A DNA stretch of 64,000 bases from Kiritimatiellia bacterium. Its GTDB lineage: Bacteria; Verrucomicrobiota; Kiritimatiellia; CAIQIC01; JAGNIJ01. Both the position numbers and the translations under genes were made by a program. The stretch covers positions 57,819 through 121,818 of the forward strand of contig JAGNIJ010000004.1 in assembly GCA_018001225.1 (NCBI GenBank), written 5' to 3'. Under the pieces are notes generated by a model, which searched no databases, was not told where the DNA came from, and saw only the letters and a program-made list of their open reading frames with translations. How positions within the stretch are numbered: the stretch's first letter is position 1; every line of letters starts with the position of its first letter. This document shows, piece by piece, positions 23,873-31,903 of the stretch.

Positions 23873-23905
23873 CTGAACAACCGAGCATGACGAATCGATT
23901 TTTTA

Positions 23906-23942
23906 TTGTTGCTGGTGTTACGTTTTTATAATACGTATTAAC
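23906..23942 (+). promoter_or_regulatory. Candidate promoter and NikR operator of the nickel uptake operon
   Basis: A perfect -10 box TATAAT (23927-23932) lies in the only AT-rich stretch of the gap, with a weak -35-like TTGTTG at 23906-23911 (15-base spacer). Overlapping it is a 12-bp perfect palindrome TAATACGTATTA (23929-23940), and a GTGTTAC element at 23915-23921 stands 13 bases before GTATTAAC, a loose match to the GTGTTAC-N13/14-GTAACAC type NikR sites known from some deltaproteobacteria. Position between nikR and its expected targets supports repression here. The half-site match is imperfect. Confidence 0.45.
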
Positions 23943-23981
23943 TGCCAGCCGGAAAAAGCCGGATGGAAAGGATGACCCGGA

Positions 23982-24728
23982 ATGAATTGGAAACGGTTAC
24001 TGGTTCCGTTGGCTGTTGCGCTGCTGCCCCTTTCCGCCTGGGCCGGACGCCCCCTCGCCATCGACGACGCCGATCCCGCGGACCCGGAAATCTTCGAACT
24101 GGAGGCAGGCGCCGCCTATGCCAAGGAGGGGTCCGTGAAGGCCTGGGAGCTGCCGCTGGGACTGACCTACGGCGTCGCCCCCTCCGTCGAGGCCGGGATC
24201 GCCTTCGGCGCCCTCTCCGTCGAGGCCGGTGACGAGGACGAGTCCGGAATCAGCGATACGGTGCTGGGTGCGAAGTGGCAGTTCATTCAAGCCTGCCCGC
24301 TTGGCGCCCGGCACGCCCTGGCCCCCTCGGTGAAGCTGCCGACGGCGGACGAGGACAAGGGCCTCGGTAGCGGCCAAACCGACTTCGACCTGACCTGGAT
24401 TATCTCGCGGGCTATGAGTGAAAAAGCCGGCGTCCACGTCAACCTGGGCTATGCCTGGATCGGCGGCCCGGACGACGACGTGCTCCATTACGGCGTGGCG
24501 GCGGACTACCAGGTCACCGAAGCCGTCCAAGCCGTCGGCGAGATCTTCGCCGAGCGGGAGACCTCGAGCGGCGCGGATACCGTCGGCCAGTTCAATCTCG
24601 GGCTGCGTTACGGCGCCACGGACGCGCTGGTCCTGGACCTGGCCGCCGGCTCGCGGATCGGCGACGACGGGCCGGATTTCACCACGACGGCGGGCCTGAC
24701 GTGGGCTTTTGGAAGCAAGGAGAAATAG
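23982..24728 (+). CDS. Outer-membrane channel-like protein in the nickel uptake operon
   Basis: A 248-residue protein with a signal peptide (residues 1-21, ending AWA). The mature part alternates hydrophobic and polar residues in short strands (WELPLGLTYGVAPSVEAGIA, VHVNLGYAWIG, AVQAVGEIFAE, FNLGLRYGATDALVLDLAAG) and ends TTAGLTWAFGSKEK, the pattern of a 10-12-strand barrel of the MetA-pathway/phenol transporter family. It starts 180 bases after nikR, behind the candidate operator, and ends two bases before the NikMN start. It is therefore a good candidate for the route by which nickel crosses the outer membrane. It has no TonB box. Confidence 0.7.
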   Translation: MNWKRLLVPLAVALLPLSAWAGRPLAIDDADPADPEIFELEAGAAYAKEGSVKAWELPLGLTYGVAPSVEAGIAFGALSVEAGDEDESGISDTVLGAKWQFIQACPLGARHALAPSVKLPTADEDKGLGSGQTDFDLTWIISRAMSEKAGVHVNLGYAWIGGPDDDVLHYGVAADYQVTEAVQAVGEIFAERETSSGADTVGQFNLGLRYGATDALVLDLAAGSRIGDDGPDFTTTAGLTWAFGSKEK

Positions 24729-24729
24729 C

Positions 24730-25749
24730 ATGCACATGGCCGATGCGTTGATTTCCCCCGCCGTGGGCGGGACGATGTGGGCGGCGAGCGCCGGGCTGCT
24801 GGCCTGGTGCGCGCGGAAGGTCCGGCAGACGCTGGATAACCGGCTCGTTCCGATGATGGGCGTGCTGGGGGCGTTCATCTTCGCCGCGCAGATGATCAAC
24901 TTTTCGATCCCGGGCACGGGTTCGAGCGGGCATCTCGGCGGCGGGCTGATCCTGGCGATCCTCCTCGGCCCGTACGCGGGCTTCCTGGTCATCGCGTCCG
25001 TGCTGACCGTGCAGGCGCTGTTCTTTGCGGACGGCGGGCTGCTGGCGCTGGGCTGCAACATCTGGAACCTGGGTTTCTATCCGGCCTTCATCGCCTACCC
25101 GTTCATCTACAAGCCCCTGGCCGGCCCGGCCCGCTCCGGGACCCGGCCGGCTCTGGCCGCCGTGCTCGCCGCGGTGATCGGCCTGCAACTGGGCGCGTTC
25201 AGCGTCGTGCTGGAAACGACCACCTCCGGCATCTCCGAATTGCCGCTCGGTTCCTTCGTCCTGCTGATGTCGCCCATTCACCTGGCCATCGGCATCGTGG
25301 AGGGCCTGGCGACGGCGGCGGTGGTGGCCTTCGTCGCGCGCGCGCGGCCGGAAGCGGTCGGGCCGCAGGCCGGCCCGGCGAATCTCAAGCCGGCCCTGGC
25401 CGGCCTGGCGCTCGCCGCCGTCGTGATCGGCGGCGCGGTGAGCTGGTTCGCCTCGTCGCACCCGGACGGACTGGAATGGTCCATCGCCCGCGTCAGCGGC
25501 CGCGAGGAGGTCGGCGGCGGCTCGGCGCTGCACGATCAACTGGCCCGGGTGCAGGAACGCACGGCGATGCTGCCGGATTATGGCTTCAAGGAGGCCGCCG
25601 TAGCGGTCGCGGAGAAAGAAGCGGAAACCGAAACCTGGCCGGCGGTCAGCGCGGGCACGTCGGTATCCGGTCTCGTCGGCGGACTGCTGGTGCTGGGCGT
25701 GGCTGTGTTGGCGGGGCTTGCTTTGCGTCCGCGCCGCGTGGCATCCTGA
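24730..25749 (+). CDS. nikM: Nickel/cobalt ECF transporter substrate-binding component, NikM-NikN fusion
   Basis: A 339-residue polytopic membrane protein. The start must be ATG 24730, because the family needs the exact N-terminus MHMADALISP: the amino group and His2 are metal ligands buried in the membrane. The CbiM/NikM part covers residues about 1-215, including FSIPGTGSSGHLGGG with the further ligand His. The C-terminal part is a fused NikN/CbiN-like module with one helix, the PDGLE motif (SSHPDGLEWS) and a second helix (residues about 310-332). With NikR beside it, nickel is a more likely cargo than cobalt. The EcfT and ATPase genes follow. Confidence 0.93.
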   Translation: MHMADALISPAVGGTMWAASAGLLAWCARKVRQTLDNRLVPMMGVLGAFIFAAQMINFSIPGTGSSGHLGGGLILAILLGPYAGFLVIASVLTVQALFFADGGLLALGCNIWNLGFYPAFIAYPFIYKPLAGPARSGTRPALAAVLAAVIGLQLGAFSVVLETTTSGISELPLGSFVLLMSPIHLAIGIVEGLATAAVVAFVARARPEAVGPQAGPANLKPALAGLALAAVVIGGAVSWFASSHPDGLEWSIARVSGREEVGGGSALHDQLARVQERTAMLPDYGFKEAAVAVAEKEAETETWPAVSAGTSVSGLVGGLLVLGVAVLAGLALRPRRVAS

Positions 25750-25769
25750 ACGGGGTGTACGGAAGTGGC

Positions 25770-25837
25770 CTGTAGTTCCGCCGCTCCGCCGGCGGAATTC
25801 TCCGGCGCGTCTCCGGCGCGGAGCGCCGGAGCTACAG
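25770..25837. repeat. Family A palindromic repeat, copy with intact CTGTAG/CTACAG ends
   Basis: A 68-base element bounded by CTGTAG and CTACAG with inner GC-rich hairpins built from CCGGCG and CGCCGG. It separates nikM from cbiQ within what is otherwise a compact operon. Its reverse complement shares the first 19 bases with the element at 57189, so the two are copies of one repeat. Confidence 0.7.
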
Positions 25838-25847
25838 GACTTATTGC

Positions 25848-26642
25848 ATGATCATCGCGGTTCAGCGGATGGATGAACTGGCCGGTCTGGACTCGCCGAT
25901 CCACCGGCTCGATGCCCGGGCGAAGGCACTCGTCACGCTCGCCTTCATTGTCGCCGTGATGTCGTTCCCCCGGCACGAGGTCATCGCGCTGGCCCCCTAC
26001 TTTTTATACCCCGTCGCGCTGCTGGCCCGCGGCGGGATTCCCGGCCGGCTGATCCTGAAGAAGCTGCTGGTCGCCGCGCCGTTCGCGCTGTTCATCGGCC
26101 TGTTCAATCCCCTGCTCGACCGTCAACCGGTACCGCTGCCCGGCGGGCTCGTCGTGGCCGCGGGCTGGCTGTCGTTCGCCTCCATCCTGGTCCGCTTTGC
26201 GCTCACCGTCGGCGCGGCGCTGGCGCTCGTCGCCTGCACGGGCATGGACCGGCTCTGCGCGGGCCTGGAGCGGCTGGGCCTGCCGCGCGTCTTCGCCGTC
26301 CAACTGATGTTTCTCTACCGTTATCTTTTCGTCATCTCGGACGAGGCCCGGCGGATGCGGCTGGGGCTGGCGCTGCGCATGGCTGACGGCCGGGCGCCGG
26401 GCCTGCGGGTCTACGGGTCGCTGGTCGGCCACCTCCTGCTGCGTTCGATGGACCGCGCCCAACGGATCTACGGCGCGATGCTCGCGCGGGGCTTCGACGG
26501 CGAGATCCGCACCCTGGACGCGGCCCGCTGGTCGGCGCGCGACACGCTCTTCACCTCGGGCTGGATCGCCTTCTTCGCCGCCGCCCGTTTCTGGAACCTG
26601 CCCGAACTGGCGGGCCGCCTGCTGACCGGAGGAGTTCGATGA
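25848..26642 (+). CDS. cbiQ: ECF transporter transmembrane component (CbiQ/EcfT)
   Basis: A 264-residue membrane protein that couples the substrate-binding component to the ATPase. It begins with the usual amphipathic lead (MDELAGLDSPIHRLDARAKAL) and carries several membrane helices up to residue about 125. The two coupling-helix motifs are present in the cytosolic region: AARG-like EEARRM/SDEARRMRLGLALRM and MLARGFDGEI. The start follows a family A repeat by ten bases. The stop overlaps the ATPase start (ATGA), so the two are translated together. Confidence 0.93.
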   Translation: MIIAVQRMDELAGLDSPIHRLDARAKALVTLAFIVAVMSFPRHEVIALAPYFLYPVALLARGGIPGRLILKKLLVAAPFALFIGLFNPLLDRQPVPLPGGLVVAAGWLSFASILVRFALTVGAALALVACTGMDRLCAGLERLGLPRVFAVQLMFLYRYLFVISDEARRMRLGLALRMADGRAPGLRVYGSLVGHLLLRSMDRAQRIYGAMLARGFDGEIRTLDAARWSARDTLFTSGWIAFFAAARFWNLPELAGRLLTGGVR

Positions 26643-27382
26643 GCCATCACATCGTCGAGGCGCGGGACGTCCACTACACGTATCCCGGCGGACACGAGGC
26701 CTTGCGGGGCGTTTCCTTCCGGATCACGCACGGCGAGGCCGTGGCCCTCGTCGGGCCGAACGGCGCGGGAAAGTCCACTCTGCTTCAGCACCTCAACGGC
26801 ACGCTGCTCCCGTCGCGCGGCGAGATCCGGATCGGGGATGACCCGGTAACCCGGGACACCGCGCCCCGGATCCGCCGGGCCGTGGGCATGGTGTTCCAGG
26901 ATCCGGACGACCAGCTGTTCATGCCGACTGTCCTGGAGGACGTCGCGTTCGGCCCGCTCAATCACGGCCTCGCGCCGGAGGCCGCCGCCGAACGGGCCCG
27001 CGCCGCGCTGGAGCGGGTGGGCATGAGCCCCGTAGCGGACCAGCCGCCCTACCGCCTTTCGGCGGGCGAGAAACGCGCAGTGTCCATCGCGGGTGTGCTG
27101 GCGATGTCGCCGGACGTGCTGGTAATGGACGAACCTTCCTCCAATCTCGATCCGCGCGGCCGGCGGCGGCTGATGGAGCTCCTGAAATCCTTCGAGCACA
27201 CGAAGATCATCGCCACGCACGACCTGGAGCTCGTAGTCGAGGTGTGCGCCCGCGTCATCCTGCTGGACGGCGGGCTGGTGAAAGCCGAAGGGCCCGCCGT
27301 CCAGGTCCTGGACGACGAGCCCCTCATGCTGGCCCACGGCCTCGAGCGCCCGCATGTCCTGCGGCACCGGCACCCGCACTGA
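26639..27382 (+). CDS. cbiO: ECF transporter ATPase (CbiO/NikO)
   Basis: A 247-residue ABC ATPase that powers nickel uptake. Walker A is GPNGAGKST (residues about 38-46), the Q-loop is MVFQDPDDQLF, the typical CbiO sequence, the signature is RLSAGEKRAVSIAG, Walker B is VLVMDEPSS and the switch is ATHD. In a canonical signature the sequence is LSGGQ; LSAGE is common in this subfamily. It is the last gene of the nickel operon; a family B repeat follows eight bases after the stop. Confidence 0.95.
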   Translation: MSHHIVEARDVHYTYPGGHEALRGVSFRITHGEAVALVGPNGAGKSTLLQHLNGTLLPSRGEIRIGDDPVTRDTAPRIRRAVGMVFQDPDDQLFMPTVLEDVAFGPLNHGLAPEAAAERARAALERVGMSPVADQPPYRLSAGEKRAVSIAGVLAMSPDVLVMDEPSSNLDPRGRRRLMELLKSFEHTKIIATHDLELVVEVCARVILLDGGLVKAEGPAVQVLDDEPLMLAHGLERPHVLRHRHPH

Positions 27383-27389
27383 ATCAGCG

Positions 27390-27449
27390 GGCTCGCGGGA
27401 GCTCGCTCCTCCATGCAAAGCGCCTGGAGGGCGAAGCTCCGCGACGCCG
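27390..27449. repeat. Family B palindromic repeat
   Basis: Inverted segments GGCTCGCGGGAGCTCGC and GGAGGGCGAAGCTCCGCGACG lie at the boundary of convergent genes (cbiO and the peroxiredoxin gene). The GGAGGGCGAGC core is shared with elements at 31040 and 48215, and all copies sit directly after gene ends. A role as a bidirectional terminator or transcript-end stabiliser is possible. Confidence 0.6.
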
Positions 27450-27452
27450 TCT

Positions 27453-28133
27453 TTATTTCGGGCACTTCTTCAGGCACATGAACCAATCCAGGCACTTCAC
27501 ATCGTCGCCCGGCTTCTCCACGCGGTCCTTGGCCACGCCGCAGGAGCCCGGCGGCGGCACGATGACGTCGTCGCCCGGCTTCCAGTTCGCCGGCGTCGCG
27601 ATGCCGTGCTGGTCGGAGGTCTGCATCGCGACCAGGAGGCGCATGACCTCGTCCATGTTCCGGCCGTTGGAGAGCGGGTAGTACAGGATCGCCCGCACGA
27701 TGCCCTTGGGATCGATGATGAACACCGCGCGCACGGCCTGCGTGCTGCTCGCGCCCGGCTGCAGCATCCCGAAGGCCTTCGAGACCTCCATCTTCAGGTC
27801 CTCGATCACCGGGAAGGTGACCTCGATGCCCTTCATGTCCTTGTACTGGATCTTCTCCTTGATCGTCCGCAGCCACGCGATGTGCGCATAGATGCTGTCG
27901 ATGGACAGGCCCAGCAGCTTGCAGTTGCGCTTCTCGAACTCCGTCTGCATCGAGGCGAAGGTCATGAACTCCGTCGTGCACACCGGCGTGAAATCCGCCG
28001 GGTGCGAGAAGAACACGACCCACTTACCCTCGTAGCACTTGGGGAAATCGATTTCCCCCTGGGTCGTCTTGGCCTTGAACGACGGCGCTTTCTCCCCGAT
28101 CAGGGGCAGGCTGGTTGCGGATTGCTCCGTCAT
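27453..28133 (-). CDS. Peroxiredoxin, Prx6/AhpC type
   Basis: A 226-residue thiol peroxidase that reduces hydrogen peroxide and organic peroxides. The peroxidatic cysteine is Cys52 in HPADFTPVCTTEF, and the length and C-terminal domain (SNGRNMDEVMRLLVAMQTSD, then ATPANWKPGDDVIVPPP) place it in the Prx6 group common in archaea and anaerobes. The last 33 residues carry four cysteines (SCGVAKD, VKCLDW, FMCLKKC), more than most relatives, which may serve as resolving residues. It lies 18 bases downstream of the ferritin-like gene and probably shares its PerR-controlled promoter. Confidence 0.94.
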   Translation of the reverse strand: MTEQSATSLPLIGEKAPSFKAKTTQGEIDFPKCYEGKWVVFFSHPADFTPVCTTEFMTFASMQTEFEKRNCKLLGLSIDSIYAHIAWLRTIKEKIQYKDMKGIEVTFPVIEDLKMEVSKAFGMLQPGASSTQAVRAVFIIDPKGIVRAILYYPLSNGRNMDEVMRLLVAMQTSDQHGIATPANWKPGDDVIVPPPGSCGVAKDRVEKPGDDVKCLDWFMCLKKCPK

Positions 28134-28151
28134 CTTGCTTGTTCCTTTCTG

Positions 28152-28658
28152 TTACTTTTTCCCGTGTCTGCTCAACATGGTTTCGAGGTCTTCCATCTCT
28201 GCCTGCAGGTCTTCCTCGTGCTCCACTTCGTCCTGCAGGATCTGGAGAACGATGTTGTAGGTCACGGGATCCTTGACCGCAGTGAGGCTTACCAGCTTCT
28301 TGTAGGTCATGATCGCGCACTGCTCGCCCTTGATGTTCTGTTCCAGGATCTCCCTCACAAAGGGATTATCCGGCGCGTCGTAGCCGCAGTTGGAATGCTT
28401 GTACCATTCCTTCGGCTCGGCGATCGGGGTGCCGCCCAGTTGGATGATGCGCGTAGACAGCATGTCCGCGTGCCGCAGTTCGTCCGCCGCGTGCTGGGTG
28501 AGTTCGGCGATGACGGCCTCCTTCATCGGGCCCTTCACCACCTTGGCGCCGATCCAGTACTGGAAGTACGCCAGCCACTCGTCCGAGAAAGCCTTGTTCA
28601 GCAGGCCGACGAGTTTTTTCACGTCCATATCCACGATCTCAATGCCTTTCGTGCCCAT
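28152..28658 (-). CDS. Ferritin-like diiron protein (Dps-like/bacterioferritin-type)
   Basis: A 168-residue four-helix protein starting at ATG 28658; the upstream in-frame codons are unlike protein. Diiron ligands are visible in helix pairs: NKAFSDEWLAYFQYWIG, AADELRHADML (ExxH), NIKGEQCAIMTYKKL and QDEVEHEEDLQAEME (ExxH). The DpsL/thioferritin-like group stores iron or detoxifies peroxide using ferrous iron. Two tandem PerR-type boxes lie 174-203 bases upstream, and the peroxiredoxin gene follows, so it belongs to an oxidative stress operon. Confidence 0.9.
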   Translation of the reverse strand: MGTKGIEIVDMDVKKLVGLLNKAFSDEWLAYFQYWIGAKVVKGPMKEAVIAELTQHAADELRHADMLSTRIIQLGGTPIAEPKEWYKHSNCGYDAPDNPFVREILEQNIKGEQCAIMTYKKLVSLTAVKDPVTYNIVLQILQDEVEHEEDLQAEMEDLETMLSRHGKK

Positions 28659-28831
28659 ACCTCTTCCTTCCTTTCCTTCCGAGTGAACCCCGACACCGGA
28701 AACGCCCCCCCGGGGCGACTCCTTCCCACGCCGGCATCGTACCCTGCGGACACCGCATTTTCGAGGCAAAAAACGCCCTGCGCCTGTCCGCCGGGAAGCG
28801 CCCCGATGGCCCTCTTTTCGGGCCCATTAAC

Positions 28832-28861
28832 AGTAATTATTACTAGTCAGTTATCATTACT
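28832..28861 (-). promoter_or_regulatory. Tandem PerR-type operators upstream of the ferritin/peroxiredoxin operon
   Basis: AGTAATTATTACT at 28832-28844 is a perfect 13-base palindrome, identical to the core of the box in front of the regulator gene at 29356-29368. A second copy, AGTTATCATTACT at 28849-28861, matches 11 of 13 positions. Their centres are 17 bases apart, compatible with two dimers on overlapping faces. The stretch is strikingly AT-rich for this genome. Confidence 0.75.
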
Positions 28862-28884
28862 ATGTAAAGGCGACAAAAAAGAAC

Positions 28885-29322
28885 CTAGCGCTTTTTCCGC
28901 TTCGACTGGCACTCCAGGCACAGGCCGCGCAGTTCGACGTGGATGGAGTCCACCCGGCCCATCGCCCCCACCTCGACCGGCGGCGGGAACCGGTCCAGCG
29001 TCTCGCAGTAGAAATCGCCGACAAGCCCGCACCGCGTGCAGACGAAATGGTGATGCCGTTCCGTGTTGGCGTCGAACCGCGCCCGCTCCCGGATCGTGCC
29101 CATGCGCGAGATAATGCCGCGGTCTTCCAGCATCCGCAGGGTCCGGTACACGGTGTCGAGGGAGATGGACGGCATCCGTTTTCGCACGCGGCGGCACAGC
29201 GTCTCGGCGTCAGGATGCTCCCCGGTGCGCGCCAGTTCCCGGTACACTTCCATCCTCTGGTGCGTGGCCTTGATGCCCTCGTGCCGGCAGGCCGAGGCAA
29301 ACGCTTCCACGCGCGACTCCAT
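28885..29322 (-). CDS. perR: Fur-family regulator, probably PerR-type peroxide sensor
   Basis: A 145-residue Fur-family repressor. I start it at ATG 29322 (MESRVEAFASACRHEGIKAT); an upstream extension would run through its own operator. The winged helix ends in SISLDTVYRTLRMLEDRGII. In the sensor region RARFDANTERHHHFVCTRCG, the Asp after RF occupies the position that is Asp in PerR and usually Glu in Fur, which favours peroxide sensing by metal-catalysed oxidation. Structural zinc cysteines are CTRC and CLEC. An identical palindrome lies before this gene and before the ferritin/peroxiredoxin operon. Fur or Zur function is not excluded. Confidence 0.85.
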   Translation of the reverse strand: MESRVEAFASACRHEGIKATHQRMEVYRELARTGEHPDAETLCRRVRKRMPSISLDTVYRTLRMLEDRGIISRMGTIRERARFDANTERHHHFVCTRCGLVGDFYCETLDRFPPPVEVGAMGRVDSIHVELRGLCLECQSKRKKR

Positions 29323-29353
29323 GCTGTCTGTTCCTGATTTCACAAGGGCTACA

Positions 29354-29370
29354 ATAGTAATTATTACTAT
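29354..29370 (-). promoter_or_regulatory. PerR-type operator in front of the regulator gene
   Basis: ATAGTAATTATTACTAT is a perfect 17-base palindrome, 32 bases upstream of the regulator start codon. Its 13-base core is the same as the box at 28832. The position implies negative autoregulation. Confidence 0.8.
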
Positions 29371-29508
29371 CGATGGAATATACTCCCGCAGCGCAGGTTG
29401 TAAAGTCATTTCGAACGAACATGCGGCGGCCGACGGGTGTAAAAGAACCTCGGCTGTCACAGGACCCCGGCTTGACCCGGGGCGCTGCCGCTGTCATGAT
29501 GGCCGCCC

Positions 29509-31032
29509 ATGGTTCGCAAACTCATTCGCCGCGTCCTGCATTCCCTCCTGGGAAGGAAGAAGAAACCGGCCGAGACGGCGCACGCTGCGACGACGCCGCA
29601 CCGCCCCAAGGATCATAAGGCCCCGGAGCGGCATCCGCCCAAACAACGGGATCAGCAGAATCAACGGACCCATGAACCGCGACCGCACGCGGCACGACAG
29701 GCCCCGGCTGCTCCTTGGAACCCGGCCTCCTTCGAGGTCCCCCCGGTCGAAGGGAAGACCCGGTTCCAGGACCTCGACCTGCCCGTGGAAATCCTGCACG
29801 CCATCGCCGACCTGGACTTCAAATATTGCACGCCCATCCAGGCGGCCATCCTCCCGCCCACCCTCTCCGGCAAGGACGCCTTCGGCCGGGCCCAGACGGG
29901 CACGGGAAAGACCGCCGCCTTCCTGATTGCCGTGTTCACCCGGTTCCTGCGTCACCCGGCAAAGCCCCCCCGGCCCAAGGGCACGCCGCGCGCCCTGGTC
30001 ATCGCCCCGACGCGTGAACTGGTGATCCAGATCGAGAAGGACGCCCGCGAACTGGCCCGCTACCTGCCCTTGCGCGTCCTCGCCGTCTACGGCGGCATGG
30101 ATTACGACAAGCAGCGCCGCGAACTGACCGGCGGGCCCGTGGACCTGGTCGCCGCCACGCCCGGACGCCTCCTGGACTTCAAACGGCGCGGCGACATCCA
30201 TCTCGACCAGGTCGAGGTTCTCGTCATCGACGAGGCCGACCGGATGCTGGACATGGGATTCATCCCCGACGTCCGCACGATCGTCCACAGCACGCCGCCC
30301 AAGAGCGAGCGGCAGACCCTGTTCTTCTCCGCCACCCTGACGCCCGAGGTCACGCGGCTGGCCTCGCAGTGGACCACCGACCCGGTCCACATCGAGATCG
30401 CGCCGGAGCAGGTGGCCGTGGACACCGTGGACCAGCGGGTCTATATCGTCACGCTCCGCGACAAGTTCGCGCTGCTCTACAACATCCTGAACCGCGAGAA
30501 CGCCACGCGCGTGCTCGTGTTCGCCAACCGGCGGGACCATTCCGAGCGGCTGATGGAGAACCTGAAGCGCTACGGCATCGACTGCGCCCTGCTCACGGGC
30601 GCGGTGGACCAGCGCAAGCGGCTGCGGGTGCTCGAGGATTTCCGCGCGGGCAAGATCCGCGTGGTCGTCGCCACCGACGTCGCGGGCCGCGGGCTGCACG
30701 TCGAGGGAATCAGCCATGTGATCAATTATAACCTGCCGATGGACCCCGAGGATTACGTCCACCGCATCGGGCGCACGGGCCGCGCGGGCGCCAGCGGCAT
30801 CTCGATCTGCTTTGCGGACGAGGACGACGGGCACTACCTGCCGCAGGTCGAGAAGTTCATCGGGCGCACCCTGTCCTGCACGCACCCGGAGGACGACTGG
30901 CTGAAGCTCCCGCCCCCGCTCTACGAGGCCCGGGAGCCGAAGTATTCCTCGCGCCGGCCCGAGCGGCCGGGCCGCTCGTTCGGCCCCCGGCGGGGCGGCG
31001 GCCCGCGCCGCGGCGGCCGCCGTCCGCGTTGA
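29509..31032 (+). CDS. DEAD-box RNA helicase, RhlB/RhlE type
   Basis: A 507-residue ATP-dependent RNA helicase. A basic, disordered N-terminus of about 80 residues precedes the Q-motif region ([26 protein letters not shown]). The core motifs are complete: [57 protein letters not shown] and [10 protein letters not shown]. The tail from residue about 470 is an RG-rich segment ([17 protein letters not shown]) that will bind RNA. The order Q motif-core-basic tail fits RhlB/CshA-type enzymes involved in RNA decay, ribosome assembly and cold growth. No neighbour narrows the role. Confidence 0.95.
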   Translation: MVRKLIRRVLHSLLGRKKKPAETAHAATTPHRPKDHKAPERHPPKQRDQQNQRTHEPRPHAARQAPAAPWNPASFEVPPVEGKTRFQDLDLPVEILHAIADLDFKYCTPIQAAILPPTLSGKDAFGRAQTGTGKTAAFLIAVFTRFLRHPAKPPRPKGTPRALVIAPTRELVIQIEKDARELARYLPLRVLAVYGGMDYDKQRRELTGGPVDLVAATPGRLLDFKRRGDIHLDQVEVLVIDEADRMLDMGFIPDVRTIVHSTPPKSERQTLFFSATLTPEVTRLASQWTTDPVHIEIAPEQVAVDTVDQRVYIVTLRDKFALLYNILNRENATRVLVFANRRDHSERLMENLKRYGIDCALLTGAVDQRKRLRVLEDFRAGKIRVVVATDVAGRGLHVEGISHVINYNLPMDPEDYVHRIGRTGRAGASGISICFADEDDGHYLPQVEKFIGRTLSCTHPEDDWLKLPPPLYEAREPKYSSRRPERPGRSFGPRRGGGPRRGGRRPR

Positions 31033-31039
31033 GCACGCC

Positions 31040-31067
31040 CTTGGAGGGCGAGCGGCCCCGCGAGCCG
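31040..31067. repeat. Family B repeat, half copy between convergent genes
   Basis: CTTGGAGGGCGAGCGGCCCC followed by GCGAGCCG. It matches one arm of the elements at 27390 and 48215, and lies in the 39-base gap between the helicase gene and the convergent thioredoxin-like gene. Confidence 0.5.
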
Positions 31068-31071
31068 GAAC

Positions 31072-31788
31072 TCACCACGCGTCGAAGGCCGCGGCGCCCT
31101 TGTTCGCCACATCGCTGCGCGCGTTGGCGGAGATCGTCTTGCCGGCGGAATCGACGATCACGAGGGTCGGGATGCCCTGGACGTTGAACTTCTTCTTGAG
31201 CTCGTCCCGGTTCTTGTCGGGGAAGCGGACCGCGGTCCAGGGCATCTCCATTTCCTTCATGTAGCGGTACATGTCCGCCTCGGTCTGGTCGCTGGACACG
31301 AAGACGATCTCGAACGGCTTGCCCGCCTTCTGGAGCTCGTTGTAGACGGTGACGAGCTGGGGCGTGAACGCGCGGCAGGGCGGGCACCAGTGCGCGGAGA
31401 AGTAGATGCCGATCTTTTTCCCATCGAGAACCGCCGGCGAGACCCGCTGCCCCTTGGCATTCACCAGGCGCGTGCCGAAGAGGGCCTCGATCGCGGGAGG
31501 AATGGCCGCCTCCGCCGGAGCGCCGGGCGCCGCCGGAACCGCCGCGGCCCGCAGCGAGCCGATGTAGATCTGGTCCTCCCGGCTCAACCGGTTCATCTGT
31601 ATCTGGATGGGTTTGCCTTCCGCGTTGCGCAGGATCACCTGGTCCAGCTTCTGCTCGACGAACTCCGCCTGCATCGTCGAGCCGCCCGCGCTGGTCCACG
31701 TCCGCATCTCGCCGGCCCCCGCGGACGCGGCCCCGAACCACCAGGCCACACACGCGGCCACTATTCCGAAACGATAATCCAAGCGCAT
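31072..31788 (-). CDS. Secreted SHD1-domain thioredoxin-like protein
   Basis: A 238-residue exported protein. A signal peptide covers residues 1-26. Residues about 27-76 (MRTWTSAGGSTMQAEFVEQ, DQVILRNAEGKPIQIQMNRL, SREDQIYI) match the SLA1 homology domain 1, a small beta-domain common in planctomycetes and relatives. Residues about 95-238 are a nucleoredoxin/TlpA-like thioredoxin fold with active site AHWCPPCRAF and the cis-proline loop GIPTLVIVD. It is expected to work in the periplasm as a thiol-disulfide oxidoreductase or reductase. The C-terminus ends early (AAAFDAW) but the fold is complete. Confidence 0.88.
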   Translation of the reverse strand: MRLDYRFGIVAACVAWWFGAASAGAGEMRTWTSAGGSTMQAEFVEQKLDQVILRNAEGKPIQIQMNRLSREDQIYIGSLRAAAVPAAPGAPAEAAIPPAIEALFGTRLVNAKGQRVSPAVLDGKKIGIYFSAHWCPPCRAFTPQLVTVYNELQKAGKPFEIVFVSSDQTEADMYRYMKEMEMPWTAVRFPDKNRDELKKKFNVQGIPTLVIVDSAGKTISANARSDVANKGAAAFDAW

Positions 31789-31903
31789 GGGATCCTTCCT
31801 TCCGCGTATCGCCGGATGCTATACCCCCGGCGGGAAGGGCATTCAATGGAAATCGGCCGCGCCGCTGGACATGGGCCCTTTTGACGTTATCTTTCGGCCA
31901 GCC

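Noticed and set aside
23804..24729. Possible cobalamin riboswitch before the CbiM-type transporter gene
   Set aside because: The gap is short, contains a repeat and a promoter-like stretch, and has no B12-box; NikR next door points to nickel.
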